This document shows positions 11,183 to 22,774 of a stretch of 64,000 nt of DNA, piece after piece. Under the pieces are notes generated by a model, which searched no databases, was not told the DNA's origin, and worked only from the letters and a program-made list of their open reading frames with translations. Numbering within the stretch: position 1 is the first letter of the stretch; each line of letters starts with the position of its first letter. This DNA is from Antedon mediterranea (taxonomy: Eukaryota > Echinodermata > Crinoidea > Comatulida > Antedonidae), in contig NC_092674.1 of NCBI RefSeq assembly GCF_964355755.1, forward strand, positions 15,069,001-15,133,000, written 5' to 3'. Position numbers and translations under genes: made by a program.

Positions 11183-12475
11183 CTATATAGGAAAGTAGGC
11201 TTCGAAAACTTGCATGTATCTGTATTTCGAAACAGTTTCGAACAACATGGTTGCACAGTGATGTATTGTTGCAACTTGCACTTGTCCCATATAAACAGCG
11301 TAGTTGTATACATAATCCGAGATAGAATCTGTGAGTGTCCAAATTTTAAATCCGGGCTTGATTGGCTTTAATGGATCATACTGTTTCCCGCTAGAAGCTA
11401 AAACAAAATTGTGATTACAGTATAACATTTTTATATTTTTGCGAATATAATCAATCAAAAAGAGGAAACATGTTTTGATATTATAAAATTTTGCATATAA
11501 ATAATATTAATACAGTGAAAAAAATAAATTACCTATGCCGTCCTTGAAATGTTACCATAGCTTCATCACCGTCAAAATGCTCGTGCAGATTATACTGCAC
11601 TTGAAATTGCGTGGTAAGGTGGTGAATCACAGGGCGGATCTTGAATAGACGGTCTTGAGCTGGATCTTCTGGAGCTTCATTGTTGTTGTTGAATTGTATG
11701 TTCCGTAGTAGCCGGAAGAACCGGTCACGAGGCATGATGTTGGCCAAGGACGGATCATGGAAGAATGGAAGTGTCGATCAGATGTGCTCAAGCACCGTCA
11801 GTCTCTTGATGGAAATAATCACCACCATTCCAAAAATGGCTTGAAGCTCCCTGGCTGTCAGCTCCATAAATTGAGTTCCGGGCTTTCTCTGAGTAAAGTA
11901 AAGATAGGTCTGGTCTACAATCATCTGCAAGAGAATTTGGTTGAAAAAAAGAAAAAAAATAACTTATTGGTGTCGACAGATACGATGCCATCCATCGAGC
12001 TCCTCCTGACTTCTCTGGCGCTCTAGAGCTGCTCTCCCACCACTTCCTCTCGGGGAACAAGCTCCTCTCCCTCTGTCCCCATCTCCCCGTCCTACTCCAG
12101 CCCCACCTAAACCCGGGTCTACTTTCCCTCTACATAAATGGGCTCTTCTATCTACACTCCCCCGACCCCCATTGCCACCAATACGGGCCCTCTTGCTCCC
12201 AAGTGGACCACCAACTGTGGCTGTGTTCAGGCCACTTGTGGAAGGCCTATCACCACCAGTAGAACCTGACCCATTTGAGGTTACCTCCATATCTTTGACT
12301 GTCTCGTCCTCCTCTTCTTGTATGTCCCCCTCCTCGTAGATGGACTCGGTCGACGATGACCATATAGGCCTATGAGGAGCCGCCTCGGGAGCAGGACCGT
12401 CGTCCCCACTGTTTGAGTCAGACGAATCCTCATCGCTTTCACTGGGAATGAAAAAAAAAACATCGCGAAAGCAAC
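11183..12475 (-). pseudogene. piggyBac-type transposase, broken
   Basis: The minus strand carries, in order, an acidic S/D/E-rich N-terminus (12450-12300), a G/R-rich segment, then MIVDQTYLYFTQRKPGTQFM (about 11920-11860), FHDPSLANIMPRDRFFRLLR (about 11750-11695), FKIRPVIHHL, GDEAMVTFQGRH, and after an intron SGKQYDPLKPIKPGFKIWTL and DSISDYVYNYAVYMGQ. These match the DDE domain of piggyBac (PGBD-like) transposases, which cut and paste at TTAA. Introns appear at about 11402-11531 and 11922-11960. An in-frame TGA (11778-11780) replaces an expected W before the FHDP block, and the C-terminal catalytic part and cysteine-rich end are missing, so the copy is inactive. A TTAA terminus candidate lies at 10871. 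Confidence 0.8.
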
Positions 12476-14570
12476 TTGGAATTAGCCTTTCTTGCGTAGG
12501 GCGTTTCTTGGGAGCTTAGTCCGCCATCTGTGAATGATGTGTAGTTTGCAGATAATTAGACGAAAATACGGCAAAATATTATGAAACCAAAACAAGTTTG
12601 GTATCAAAATGTCTGGAATTGTCTATTCTATTAGCAAAAAAAAGTATTTATACATAGTATATTGGTTATAAACTATTAGCCGGTGGCAGTACAAATTTTG
12701 CGGAAAAAAAGTAAAGGATAATTTTTTTTTGGTTTTTCTGATTAAAAGTATACCATAGAATGTCTATGAAAGGAAAAAAAATCCCCATCCCAGGTCTCGG
12801 GCAAAATTTGTTATGCCACTTTTAAATTTTGGCCTACTGTACTGTATATACAGTGACACACACAAATACCTATTACACACACAAATACCTACAAGTGCTA
12901 GACAAAAACTTCAGAAAAATGTAAGATTGTTCCTTTATAGCAGTAGTAAAGTCAAAGTCTTTTCCACCAAGTCCATCAATCTCAAAACACAGTAACTAAA
13001 GTAACTGAAATTATTGTTTGTATCGGGTGTTTTCAGATAAACTGTGAACACGTACAATATACTGTAGTTTATAATAATTTAGTCTCCTCAATTAAATTCT
13101 TTGACATGACTTTATTGATGTGTAAACTGATTAAGACGGTGCAAGTGCCTTTTAAGTCGAAGTTACCATGTAGTCATTTGTGTAGATTTTGCTCATCCAT
13201 GGTCTAGAGTAGTACCAAAACAAATATACTGTATATAACAATTAACATTAAATGTAATTACAATTGTGATATCCAGAATGGTTTGAGCAGTTAGCTTGCA
13301 CAATGCAATAATGCATGGCAAATAAGTTATACTGTAGTATAAAACATTTGGTTTAAATAGATTGTTAACAATAGCTTCACTATTACTTTTACAAATAACT
13401 TTACTAAACTAAACAGTATTCATGGGTCTTGGCAAAAAAACATAAGAGGGTGGCACGTATCATCCATAATTTAGTATGTTGCTATTGGAGTTACAAAGTT
13501 CATATAATTTACATCTACTTTCAAAGCGCATAAGCTTCTTTGTGATTGTATGAGATCTGATTTCTGTATTATTATTCTTTCCACCCTATTTTTGTGCGTC
13601 GCGTTTCTGTAAAACCTGTAAACATAACATTTCGTAACTCTGTCATATTTACGTGAAGTTGTGCACCTCCTATTTTTGAAAAACGTCAGAATTGCGCAAC
13701 GTGACTTGCGTGCGATTTTATGAATTTAAATGATTGATCATAGAAGTCATTTTGTAGTGAGACTTGGTGAAAATGTTAAAAAATCAGAGTCAACTTTCTG
13801 TGGATTAAAAATGGCATGTTTCACACAAAGTTACGTGCACACACATTTAAAATTGTTAGATGCGCAAAATTATTTATTATATTTTCTATACGTTTCAGGA
13901 CATTTTGAACATTTCAAAATTTTCGATTTTTTGGCATAGTGCTTACATGTGCGCACAGCTTGTACATCGATAGAAAGGCCGTTTTTGCAATTGATTTTTC
14001 TTCTTCATACCTTCTGTTTTAATTGTAAAATAATGATGCACATGCACGTTAAACTTTAAAAACCGTGCGCTTAAAAATTGCAAACTTATGGTGCTTCAGG
14101 AAGAGCGTTTTTTTCAACTTATTTTGTAGTTGCTTTCATATGGCCACTCGAATGACAAAAATAAATTGTTGTTTTTTTTGTCATAGCTCATCTCATTTAA
14201 TAGAACGCATCTCGCTTTTTTGTATTCCATTTTCCCCCAGTTTTTAAAATTGTCTAGGTTAATCAATTATCTTTCGATTGATTTACAACTATTTTTAATT
14301 TGGATGATGTCATCACATCAACAATTTGAATAACGTGGGTCACTTATTTTCATCTTTACAGTAAATTTTAATATGTTCTAGCTTGTCAGAATAAAAGTGG
14401 TACTAAAAAATTCCCCCCAAACTTTGTGTAGAGGACTTTTGTGTATTAGGCCTCTCTACTATAAACAGTATTATTATTGATTTGGTTTTTGTATTGTATA
14501 ATCAATACTTCCATACATGCACGATGGGAAAAATTATTTGAACATTTTTTTTCTCTTTTGTGGTTTACTA
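12476..14570. other. No gene recognised
   Basis: About 2.1 kb of AT-rich sequence rich in TACTGTA/TACAGTA words. A duplicated CACACACAAATACCTA block lies near 12858-12890. Short frames here have no recognisable motif. Confidence 0.45.
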
Positions 14571-14714
14571 TCACTTTCATTCATCCATCGTTTGATCATA
14601 CATAATAATTATATACTGTCATTTTCATTCATCCATCGTTTGATCATACATAATAATTATATACTGTCACTTTCATTCATCCATCGTTTGATCATACATA
14701 ATAATTATATACTG
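14571..14714 (+). repeat. Minisatellite, 3 x 48 bp
   Basis: Three head-to-tail copies begin at 14571, 14619 and 14667, nearly identical. Because 48 is a multiple of three they give a 16-residue peptide repeat in one frame, but nothing suggests it is translated. Confidence 0.9.
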
Positions 14715-14823
14715 TCATTTTATGGTTTTTTTCTATTACTCTTACTTTTGTGTTATTTTTAAAATAAAAATTGTTGTGACTCATTTCTTTCATAATTATA
14801 ATCATAATTAATCGCCATTCTGA

Positions 14824-15045
14824 TCAGATCCAATTAATCTGCTCCACGCTTACCAGATGTGTTGCAAAATGCACGCTTTTCTTCTCTACAAAGTATACGC
14901 CACCAAACACTTGGCAACCTTTCAACAATCGTCTAAATGAGCCATGTTGCATAAATATGGTATGTGGTATATCTTCATCTTCTTGATTTTGTTGTGGTAG
15001 TTGTTGAGCTGATGGATGTTGTTCCTTTCTTCCTACCAATTGAAA
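14824..15045 (-). CDS. Candidate exon, family unknown
   Basis: A 71-codon minus-strand frame reads from a Q-rich start (SAQQLPQQNQEDEDIPH) to MQHGSFRRLLKGCQVFGG. A pyrimidine-rich stretch ending in TTGGTAG could serve as acceptor at its upstream edge. It lies on the same strand as, and downstream of, the MADF exon at 15.5 kb, and could be a later exon of that gene. No domain recognised. Confidence 0.25.
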   Translation of the reverse strand, partial: FQLVGRKEQHPSAQQLPQQNQEDEDIPHTIFMQHGSFRRLLKGCQVFGGVYFVEKKSVHFATHLVSVEQINWI

Positions 15046-15476
15046 AAGAAACAGATTGTACTTGTGTTTACACCTTTCATATTTCCAAGCAAATGATCAA
15101 GGTGAATTAAAAATTTTACCATACATACCTCTCTGTGCATAGGCATAGTTCCAGATATTACTCTACTGTGACTTTAGCTGTCAAATTAACATTTTATTTA
15201 GTTTGCGTTGATTGCATTCTTTTGGTATTTTTACAAGTAATACTGTATCGGTAAATGACATATATGGAAATCAATTTCTATTTCATTTATAGATACAGTA
15301 TTAATAAAGATATTTTATAGAACACACTATAAATATATTTTTGCCTTTTACACTCTATCCAACAACAAGTACATTTGACAAAATATATTACTGTATGTTT
15401 AGAGTTACATCTATACAAACAATTTGTATAAGTCAAACTACACAACACATTGAGGCATAATCTGAGAAGCTTACCA

Positions 15477-15626
15477 GATTCAATTCCAACTGTGATAGCA
15501 ATATCATCCCACACATCATTTTTTGTTGAACATCCTTGTACCACTTGTCAGAAAGATTATGGAGGATGCTATTTTTTCTACCTGAATGAAGAGTTGTTTG
15601 GTTTGTTCTTCTGTAAAAGCCATTTC
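15477..15626 (-). pseudogene. MADF-domain first exon, frameshifted
   Basis: From an ATG at about 15624 the minus strand reads MAFTEEQTKQLFIQV, then after frame changes NSILHNLSDKWYKDVQQK and NDVWDDIAITVGIES before a donor (TCTG|GTAAGC). The pattern L...V...P.L.....K.Y.D...K...W..IA...G is the start of a MADF (Myb/SANT-like) DNA-binding domain, which in Harbinger elements is carried by the transposase partner protein. At least two small indels disrupt it. Confidence 0.55.
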
Positions 15627-15766
15627 TAAATAACGGTAATAAAAAAAATGTATTAAGTGATTAGAAAGGTGTACTAGGGTACCATAACTAACAATACTTG
15701 AGTGTGTTTTATTATGCCTAGCCTAGGCCTATTATTACATTAACATAGGCCTACTGTACGTAGACT

Positions 15767-16204
15767 ATGCACTTGTCAATTGTTAAACTCAGTCGAGATA
15801 TGAAAGCAGCAGAAAGACTAAATGAACTAAAACGTTTAATCAAAGACACTAGACCTAGGCTAAAAATAATTTGGATACACAAGCTTAATTATTATATTTA
15901 TGGATGGTCCATCCAGCAAACAGAAAGTTGTGTTAAAGTCATCATCTTGGATGCAGTATGTGTTTCATCTTCAATGTTGTCCATTATTGTTTGTGCTATT
16001 TTGTTGCAATTCAAGTCAATGCATTTACTGCACATAGGTACAATAGAGTCAAAGTTTCTTGCAGCTACATGTCATACTTCTGCAACCTTCTGGTTTCCCT
16101 CCGAATGCTACCATATTAAGCAACATATCTGGTGCAACAATGTATGTGTCTACAGGTGTAAGAGTTACTTCCCGAAACCGCCAGTCCCATTGTATAGAAG
16201 GTAA
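15767..16204 (-). pseudogene. Cysteine-rich C-terminal remnant
   Basis: Opposite a long chance plus-strand frame, the minus strand (about 16195-15930) reads WDWRFREVTLTPVDTYIVAP, DMLLNMVAFGGK, CRSMTCSCKKL and, after a small frame change, CSKCIDLNCNKIAQTIMDN. The layout W.W......L.P..T....AP..LL......C....C.C.K......C..C....C.N resembles a cysteine-rich tail I recall from many uncharacterised invertebrate proteins. Function unknown; the gene is broken here. Confidence 0.4.
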
Positions 16205-17160
16205 AGAGTTACCCATCTATTCTTGAACTGTCAGATATGTACAGTATGAATGTTGTTTGGCTGTGGCACTACTTGGAGGCAAACTTTCTAACTGAATTAT
16301 TGAACTTGGGGAACACTTTGCTTAACCTTAGGACCTTTCCCATCATTAAACCAGGAGAGATTGACATTATTTAAGTACAGATTTGACATTGCTATCCATC
16401 ATTGAAATACCTTGTTATACCATTAATCACTTCTACCCAAACACCACTGGATCAACTTAGCACCAATCATTAGCTTCAGAGGCGACGTAATGACATATGC
16501 TAATGAACTACGGTCTAAAAAAAGACTCTTGCATAATAATACTTATGCATGGATTATACAGTATTGGTCACAGCTATCAGTGGTTGTTAATACTGTACAT
16601 GCACATTTTACTTACTAATTAATCTTGTTCAACATTAATTTTTCCTCAAGTTCAAGAACGTCATCTACAGTATTCATTGTTGTTGAATATTTCCCTTTCA
16701 GTTGTGTCCTCTGTTAATGATTGTAGGAGGGTCCATTAATTTATTTGTCTGTCTTTCAGCTGTTTAATGGTATCTTAAGAGAAGCGATTTCAGTTAACAA
16801 GTGTTTATGAAATGCTGTAAAGGGAACTTATAGTTACAAATTATAATTTCAAATTATAATTTAAAGATACATTTTTACTGGAATTAAGGTTTGATTTAGG
16901 TTATTCTTGCTGTTTAGCACTGTATAAATGCTCATGTTTTCATGGTAAATGTTTCACAATTTGTACAACAATGTTCAATGTCTACACTAGCAAGCACAAG
17001 AGTTTTCTCCATTTACCATCCAGTTGTTACAAATTCTCCATGGCATCTTGGAACGTCTAGAACTTTAGTCCATCTGCCATTACAGCAATGTCTGTGTCGT
17101 CATCTTCCTTGGGTCTGTTTTTTTATTCTGTCCATCAAGTGGGACGTATATAGAACAGTG
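16205..17160. other. No gene recognised
   Basis: AT-rich. A minus-strand stretch near 17115-16960 begins EDDDTDIAVMADG but soon hits stops, so it may be another fragment of the cysteine-rich or acidic gene. Nothing firm. Confidence 0.35.
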
Positions 17161-17882
17161 CAGGGCCGTACTCAGGATTTTATATGGGTGGGTACGGATT
17201 AATATATTTTGGACCATTTTCATAATATTGAGTACTTTGCAAATGAAGCGTGAAACCATTGGCTGGGGGCCAGGGAGCCGCCAAGGGCTCCCAGTCAGGG
17301 TCCAGGAAGCCCTGGCCGTTAGTGCAAGTTGGTTAATTTCATTGGTCTACCTGGCACATAAATATGGCTTCTAAGTTTCTTTCGTATAAAATGTTAACAA
17401 TATCATGCTCCCCAACTGCCACGGCATGTGTTTCTTTTTGCGTCTCATTCGATTCACCTTCTTCTTCTTCCTCTCTTAGTCTTACTCATCCACTGTTCCA
17501 AAGAAATTTTTTAGCAGCTGCTTTTCTTTTCTGTTCAATTTGTTCTTTCGACCCATAATGATAATAATTGTAATAAATGACCATTGATGATTAGCCTACG
17601 ATGCATACAACTCGTAAACAGGCTAACTATGGACGCGGTACAATATTGTTCACTTTATTTGCTGTTCACTTGTTTGTACATGCCGCGCCATCTAACGCTA
17701 CAGTGTGTGTTGGCACGCGGTACAATATTGCTCACTTTATTTTTTGTGATACTGTACCTGGTTGGTAAAAAAATTACTGAATGACTATAATTTCTTTTAC
17801 AATTATTTTGAATAAACAAGATCCAGATGGGGGGGGGGGGGGGTGGGGGAGCACCCGTTGCACCTCCCTGCGTACGGCCCTG
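17161..17882. mobile_element. Non-autonomous CAGGG element, 6-bp TSD
   Basis: Starts CAGGGCCGTACTCAGG and ends, in reverse complement, CAGGGCCGTACGCAGG: a 16-bp terminal inverted repeat with one mismatch. Flanks are ACAGTG (17155-17160) and ATAGTG (17883-17888), a near-perfect 6-bp duplication. It contains a poly-G tract at about 17829-17843 and no transposase. TIR form and short TSD suggest a hAT-related group with 5-6 bp duplications; superfamily is inferred. Confidence 0.75.
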
Positions 17883-17888
17883 ATAGTG

Positions 17889-18235
17889 TGCCTTTCTCCC
17901 CACACCAAAAAGTAGGTTTGACCTTGTCACTAGTACGACACTGAAATGTGTGTGCAAATATTGGATGCAAGTGTAGGCCTGTGATGCAATAATGTGAAGT
18001 TTAAGGTGAAATTGATTTTAGAATTTTACAGTCAGTCTTTGCCTTTGGGAAAAAAACCCAATAAAAACAGCAATTACTATGAGGTATATTGATATCTGTT
18101 TTTACTTTTTAGATTTGAATATTAATTTAATTATTCTTCAGAAGTATCTGCACCAAAAGAAATGCAGCACCATTGAAATAAAATACAAGCGACATTCTTT
18201 TTGGTTGAACTGAACCAAAAAGTACAATAAAATAT
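17889..18235. other. No gene recognised
   Basis: AT-rich sequence ending at the poly-T tract of the next element. Confidence 0.4.
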
Positions 18236-18480
18236 TTTTTTTTTTTTTTTTTTTAATTTTATTTCATCATCACCCTACAGTGACCAAACGTCACCATTAA
18301 CAGAGTTGAAAGTCGTAAAATATAACATATTATACAAGCAAAAATCAACAGATAACAAGACAACATTTAAATATTACTGACATTAGACAAAACCTTGTGA
18401 CGGAAACAAGCAAGGGAATCAAAAAAAATATCAACAGATCCATCAATTTTACATAGTGAGTAGTATAACTTACTTAAATT
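18236..18480 (-). mobile_element. Poly(A)-tailed retroelement 3' end
   Basis: Read on the minus strand, the segment ends with GATGAAATAAAATT followed by a run of about 20 A (T tract at 18236-18255), a polyadenylation signal plus tail as left by LINE-type retrotransposition. The body shows no ORF, so this looks like a 5'-truncated 3' UTR. Confidence 0.5.
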
Positions 18481-19190
18481 AACATACATAAAGTACAGTT
18501 AACACAAAATGTTAAAAGAATACATTTTAACAAAAACAATGAAACTACTTAAATTACTGTACTACTGTATGTCTCTCACATGTTTTACAAAGTTAGACTG
18601 TTGATGTTTTTTTACAGTCTGGTCTGATGTCACCTTATTGTTGAGAGCATTGTGTTTCATCACATCATTAACATCTTCCATCATCCCTGTAGTTTTTGCT
18701 AATCCGGATAGATTAGTGTTGTTGAGTTGAATTGCATGTTCTGTGAAATAGCAGATTTATCAAAAGTACAAAAAAATAATAGCTTAAACTTTCTGATAAA
18801 TGTAGAATCAACAATATACACAAATTTTATCAAAAAATCTCTATAATTTTGCTCAACAAGCGAAATTTAAAGATAGAAATGGTTATCTGCAATGACCTGA
18901 CGGATGCCTGTTCTTTTGGATATCTGACTGGTTTTTCTAGAATTCTTGTTATAATTGTTCTTCCCTTTTTTCTCATTAAGCAGTTAAGACGAGAGACTTT
19001 GAAAATGAACAAATCAAAATTACTTGCAAACATTTTGAACCTTCCTCAAACAAGAACAAATCTCCAAGCAGAAGACATCATAGCTATTAAAAAGGTATTG
19101 AATACTAGTTACTTCCGCTTTAACTGAAAACTATACAGACAAAAGAAAGTGATAGTATAGTGGGAAGTCCACAGTGAGCCTGATATTAAA
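18481..19190. other. No gene recognised
   Basis: Overlapping open frames on both strands at 18830-19127 have no recognisable motif. AT-rich. Confidence 0.35.
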
Positions 19191-19194
19191 CAAA

Positions 19195-19260
19195 CATTTC
19201 TTCATGGAATGAGTAGAACAACATCATCAGCATACAAGATTAAACTTTGTTTGAATCATT
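19195..19260 (-). pseudogene. Reverse transcriptase YADD-box fragment
   Basis: The minus strand reads LILYADDVVLLI, the catalytic box of a non-LTR reverse transcriptase, followed by a stop. Flanking sequence upstream is too decayed to assign a clade. Confidence 0.4.
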
Positions 19261-19265
19261 CTACG

Positions 19266-20021
19266 ACCCATTACACTTTACTGAACTAAACCAACTGGCT
19301 GAATATATGTTTATACAGAGTGGATCTCTTCAAGTACTATTAGTCCAGACATACCAAGGGCAAGTAAAAAATTATTATTGAGTAGTAGCTGAAAATGCTA
19401 GCAGGATTTCTAAAATTGACTCTGAAGTTTTTACTGGATTACCGAGAGTGAACTGCATACTGAAAGAAACTGAAAATACTATACAACTACATATAAATCA
19501 ATAGCAATAACATAGTTAATTGTAGCCATGTTATGTCACAATTGACTAAAAATATTTGCTGCTATCAACAAGATCAACATACTGTATAAATCATCCAAAA
19601 ATAAATGAAAATGAGACTGATTTAACAATAGGAATGAAAGTTTGTTGTAAGAAGGAGAAACAAATAATAGTAGTAGTAGATATAACGTCAGCTGGGCAAA
19701 ACCAGGAAACTAAGTATGCATCCACTACAGTAACATTGTTTTTACTACTGTGTTTTCTTACTGTGTGTCTTCGGTCTGCAAACCTATACCAATGAAGGAT
19801 GAAATTGTTGGCTTTCAATAATCAGACTATATCATAGAAAAATAGATACAATAAAAAATGGAGATGAAAGAGGAAAGGAAACAAAATTCTGTTAACCAGT
19901 ATTTAGATGCTTTAGAGCATTCAAAATACTTATTATATTGATGAGATATTATTTAATCCAAAGAATATGGCTGCTATAAACCTAAAAAGGAAAAATTCAG
20001 TCAAACTCGAATCAAAAGTCA
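19266..20021. other. No gene recognised
   Basis: AT-rich; overlapping frames on opposite strands at 19556-19818 lack motifs. Confidence 0.4.
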
Positions 20022-20352
20022 AATCAGTCAGAAATCAGCCATCACCCAATCTATGTAATTCAACTCAACCACACACAAAAAAGGAAAATCAGTCAGAAAT
20101 CAGCCATCACCCAATCTATGTAATTCAACTCAACCACACACAAAAAAGGAAAATCAGTCAGAAATCAGCCATCACCCAATCTATGTAATTCAACTCAACC
20201 ACACACAAAAAAGGAAAATCAGTCAGAAATCAGCCATCACCCAATCTATGTAATTCAACTCAACCACACACAAAAAATGAAAATCAGTCAGAAATCAGCC
20301 ATCACCCAATCTATGTAATTCAACTCAACCACACACAAAAAAGGACAATCAA
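20022..20352 (+). repeat. Minisatellite, 5 x 65 bp
   Basis: The anchor ATCACCCAAT recurs at 20041, 20106, 20171, 20236 and 20301, exactly 65 bp apart. Copies differ by one or two bases, mostly in the A-rich part. Confidence 0.95.
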
Positions 20353-20837
20353 ATCACATTGTAACATCTACAGTCTACTAAAACAGTGAATTTTTTCAAA
20401 GTGTAGTAGTAATATAAGTAGTTTTTTTTGTAAATATTGGTTTTCGTAGTTATTGGATCAACAAAAAAGAATGTCACTTGTATATATAATCATTTTAATC
20501 CAGATAAAATGATTTCAAAGAGGATCATTGAAGTTTCAACAAAATTGATAAAATAAAGCACCAGGGTACATTTAAAAAAAATCCTTTGTTTGCCTTCAAT
20601 TGGTACCTATTGGCATCACATAAGGTTCTTTTGGCTATCTTTGTTAACCTGATCTAATAGTAGTAGACCAGAAGCTTTGAATTTGACTTTTCAGTTGTAT
20701 TACAGAAGGTGACATGTCATGTGGTTTTAAGGGAGACACTCATTTGCCCTAAACAGAATAGTGTAAATCTGACAAATACTACCACTCTTCATATACTAGT
20801 AATAGTATACTATTATTATCTCATTATAATCTGAACC
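20353..20837. other. No gene recognised
   Basis: AT-rich spacer; nothing coding seen. Confidence 0.4.
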
Positions 20838-20962
20838 TAAGTCTACAATAACAGGAATTGGTTCCACATGTTGAATTGATGTACCCTGATGTACCACTCT
20901 GATCTGCATTCACACAGGCATAGCTAGAATTGTTGCCTACATTACCAACATAACCTACACAA
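20838..20962 (-). CDS. Candidate cysteine-rich exon
   Basis: Minus-strand frame preceded by a plausible acceptor (TTTTGTTGTAG) reads VLTCVGYVGNVGNNSSYACV, then NADQSGTSGYINSTCGTNSC and YCRLR before a stop. Five cysteines and an N-S-S sequon suggest a secreted or extracellular segment, but I cannot name a domain. It may be the last exon of a host gene or a chance frame. Confidence 0.3.
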
Positions 20963-21235
20963 GTTAATACCTACAACAAAATGTTGTTATGCAACATTTT
21001 AGCAGACTACGCTTCCAATAGTCAGTATAATCTATAAGAGTATGTTAAACCAGTCTTTTGACTTTTGATGAGTAGTAAATTTATTATTGACCACTCCTGT
21101 GAGAATGCAGTGAGAGATATTTTAAATTTAAGAACGAAATAAAGAATGAAATGCTTAATATACGCTATGTAAAGTATTTATTGCAAAAATATTCTTTCAA
21201 ATAAAGTAGGAAACTTAGGGCCTATTAACATTTTC

Positions 21236-21770
21236 TTTTATGCTGCCTCTCCCCAATCCTCAATGTCTTGCATTGAAGCTGCCTGCAAATCAAACCTATC
21301 ATTATCAGTGTTTTCCTCAGACATAGTTCTTTTGATCTTCAAAAGTGCTTGTAGTAATAACAAGTTTTAATACACCTGGCCATTTGAGCCATTGTAACCC
21401 TTCTTTTCATGATCTATTGATAGTGAAATTAATGTTAATACTATAGTACATTAATGAGTATAAAACAGGTTTTTGTTTTGAGACAAACACTTTTTTGTTG
21501 TTTTTATATTCTGGTGTGTATGTAATTTTACTTAGAGCATCCTATACTAGTTCTAAAAAAAATTGTTTGGCAAACATTCAGTGTCCAATTGTGTGGTAGG
21601 TATTTAGGTGATATTTTTTTCTTTTGAACAGGCTCTGTCCGTTAGTAGTGTGCGACTATGTAGGCATTTCTTTGCCTGTATGACATTTTCCAGAAGCTTA
21701 TCATCAATTTTTTGAATACAACTTTTCTTACGGGATGCCTTGCATGTTGGAAGGACATTTTTCTATTTAA
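21236..21770 (-). CDS. Two candidate exons, family unknown
   Basis: Minus-strand segment near 21763-21620 follows an acceptor-like TTTAAATAG and reads KNVLPTCKASRKKSCIQKID, then DKLLENVIQAKKCLHSRTLL. A second at about 21327-21238 reads MSEENTDNDRFDLQAASMQD, then IEDWGEAA and a stop. Both have coding-like composition and could belong to one gene, perhaps an accessory transposon protein, but no domain is recognised. Confidence 0.3.
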
Positions 21771-22502
21771 AAAAATAAAAGAACAGATTAAAATACTATT
21801 TTTACGGTAAAATATTTCAATAATTCAATCAAATAAAGATATGTTAAAGTAAATACCTTTCTTTGGTGCTATTATTAGTTGTCACATTCTAGTGTTTTCG
21901 TTTACATTTCAGTAATTATCATTACTCTGCACATTTATATTTTCTCTGTCTTCATTTTGGGATCACTCTGCACATCTATGCTTTATTACTATTATAAGAA
22001 GGTAAAACTGAAACTGGTTCTGTGTTGTGCATCTAGTAGGTGCAGTCTTCAAAGAATAAACCTACTATTTTAAGAATTGTAAACATGTAATTGGTCATCA
22101 ATTTCTCATTTGTATACTGTATGGCATTTCTTTGTCCCAGTGTTCAGTTTTGCGTTGTTTGATACTTGCCTCATGCATACTGTCAGCCTTTGTTCGACAG
22201 ATATTTTCTTTTGCAATGCTAACTTTGATTAATTCTAAAATTTAGTAAACCGTTATTATTATGAAAAGGGTATGCAAATCACTACATGTTTCTCATGATT
22301 TATTTATTGGGTGAAATTATAATTGTTACCCTTTTTTTCTGTTGACTTCTTTTTGCACAATTTCAAGGTATGGAAATATGGTGTTCTGCTAAAGAAATGC
22401 TTTGTGAGGTGTAACACTGCTGACATTAGTAATACTATTTTAGCATGGTTATGAGCTTAGATTTCAGCTCATTCTACTGAAACTTGTCATATTTATTTGC
22501 AG
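21771..22502. other. No gene recognised
   Basis: AT-rich spacer upstream of the Harbinger-type exon. Confidence 0.4.
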
Positions 22503-22591
22503 GACCACATCAGAAAATGATTAGATTTTTCAGGTTGTCTGAGAGGTTTGACCACTTGAACCAACTAATTAAGCCCCATTTAAAGACGCGG
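22503..22591 (+). pseudogene. Isolated PIF/Harbinger transposase exon
   Basis: Between an acceptor (TATTTGCAG) and a donor (GCGG|GTAAAT) the plus strand reads FFRLSERFDHLNQLIKPHLK. This matches the F-R-M-x-x-x-x-F-x-x-L-x-x-x-I-x-P segment after the Harbinger N-terminal block. No DDE exon was seen downstream. The minus-strand BESS-type gene next to it may be its divergently oriented partner. Confidence 0.5.
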
Positions 22592-22774
22592 GTAAATACT
22601 GTAGGACAAGATCATCAGAGACTGTGGGACAGTAATTGATGTGTGAACTGCACAATATTTAGCTTGGTAATTAATTAATATGAATAAAATTAAATTGGAG
22701 CAATAAATAGTTGATTTTTCTAACTCCTTAGGTACTGTATGTAATTTAAAAATCTAATATTAATATTCTTACAA

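Noticed and set aside
12281-12463. R-rich 60-codon minus-strand ORF
   Set aside because: Out-of-frame reading of the acidic N-terminal exon of the piggyBac relic.
15767-16204. 145-codon plus-strand ORF as a gene
   Set aside because: The minus strand gives the recognisable cysteine-rich pattern; the plus-strand peptide has no coherent composition.
18830-19127. Overlapping ORFs on both strands as a gene pair
   Set aside because: Neither peptide shows a motif or coding-like pattern; mutual overlap in AT-rich sequence is expected by chance.
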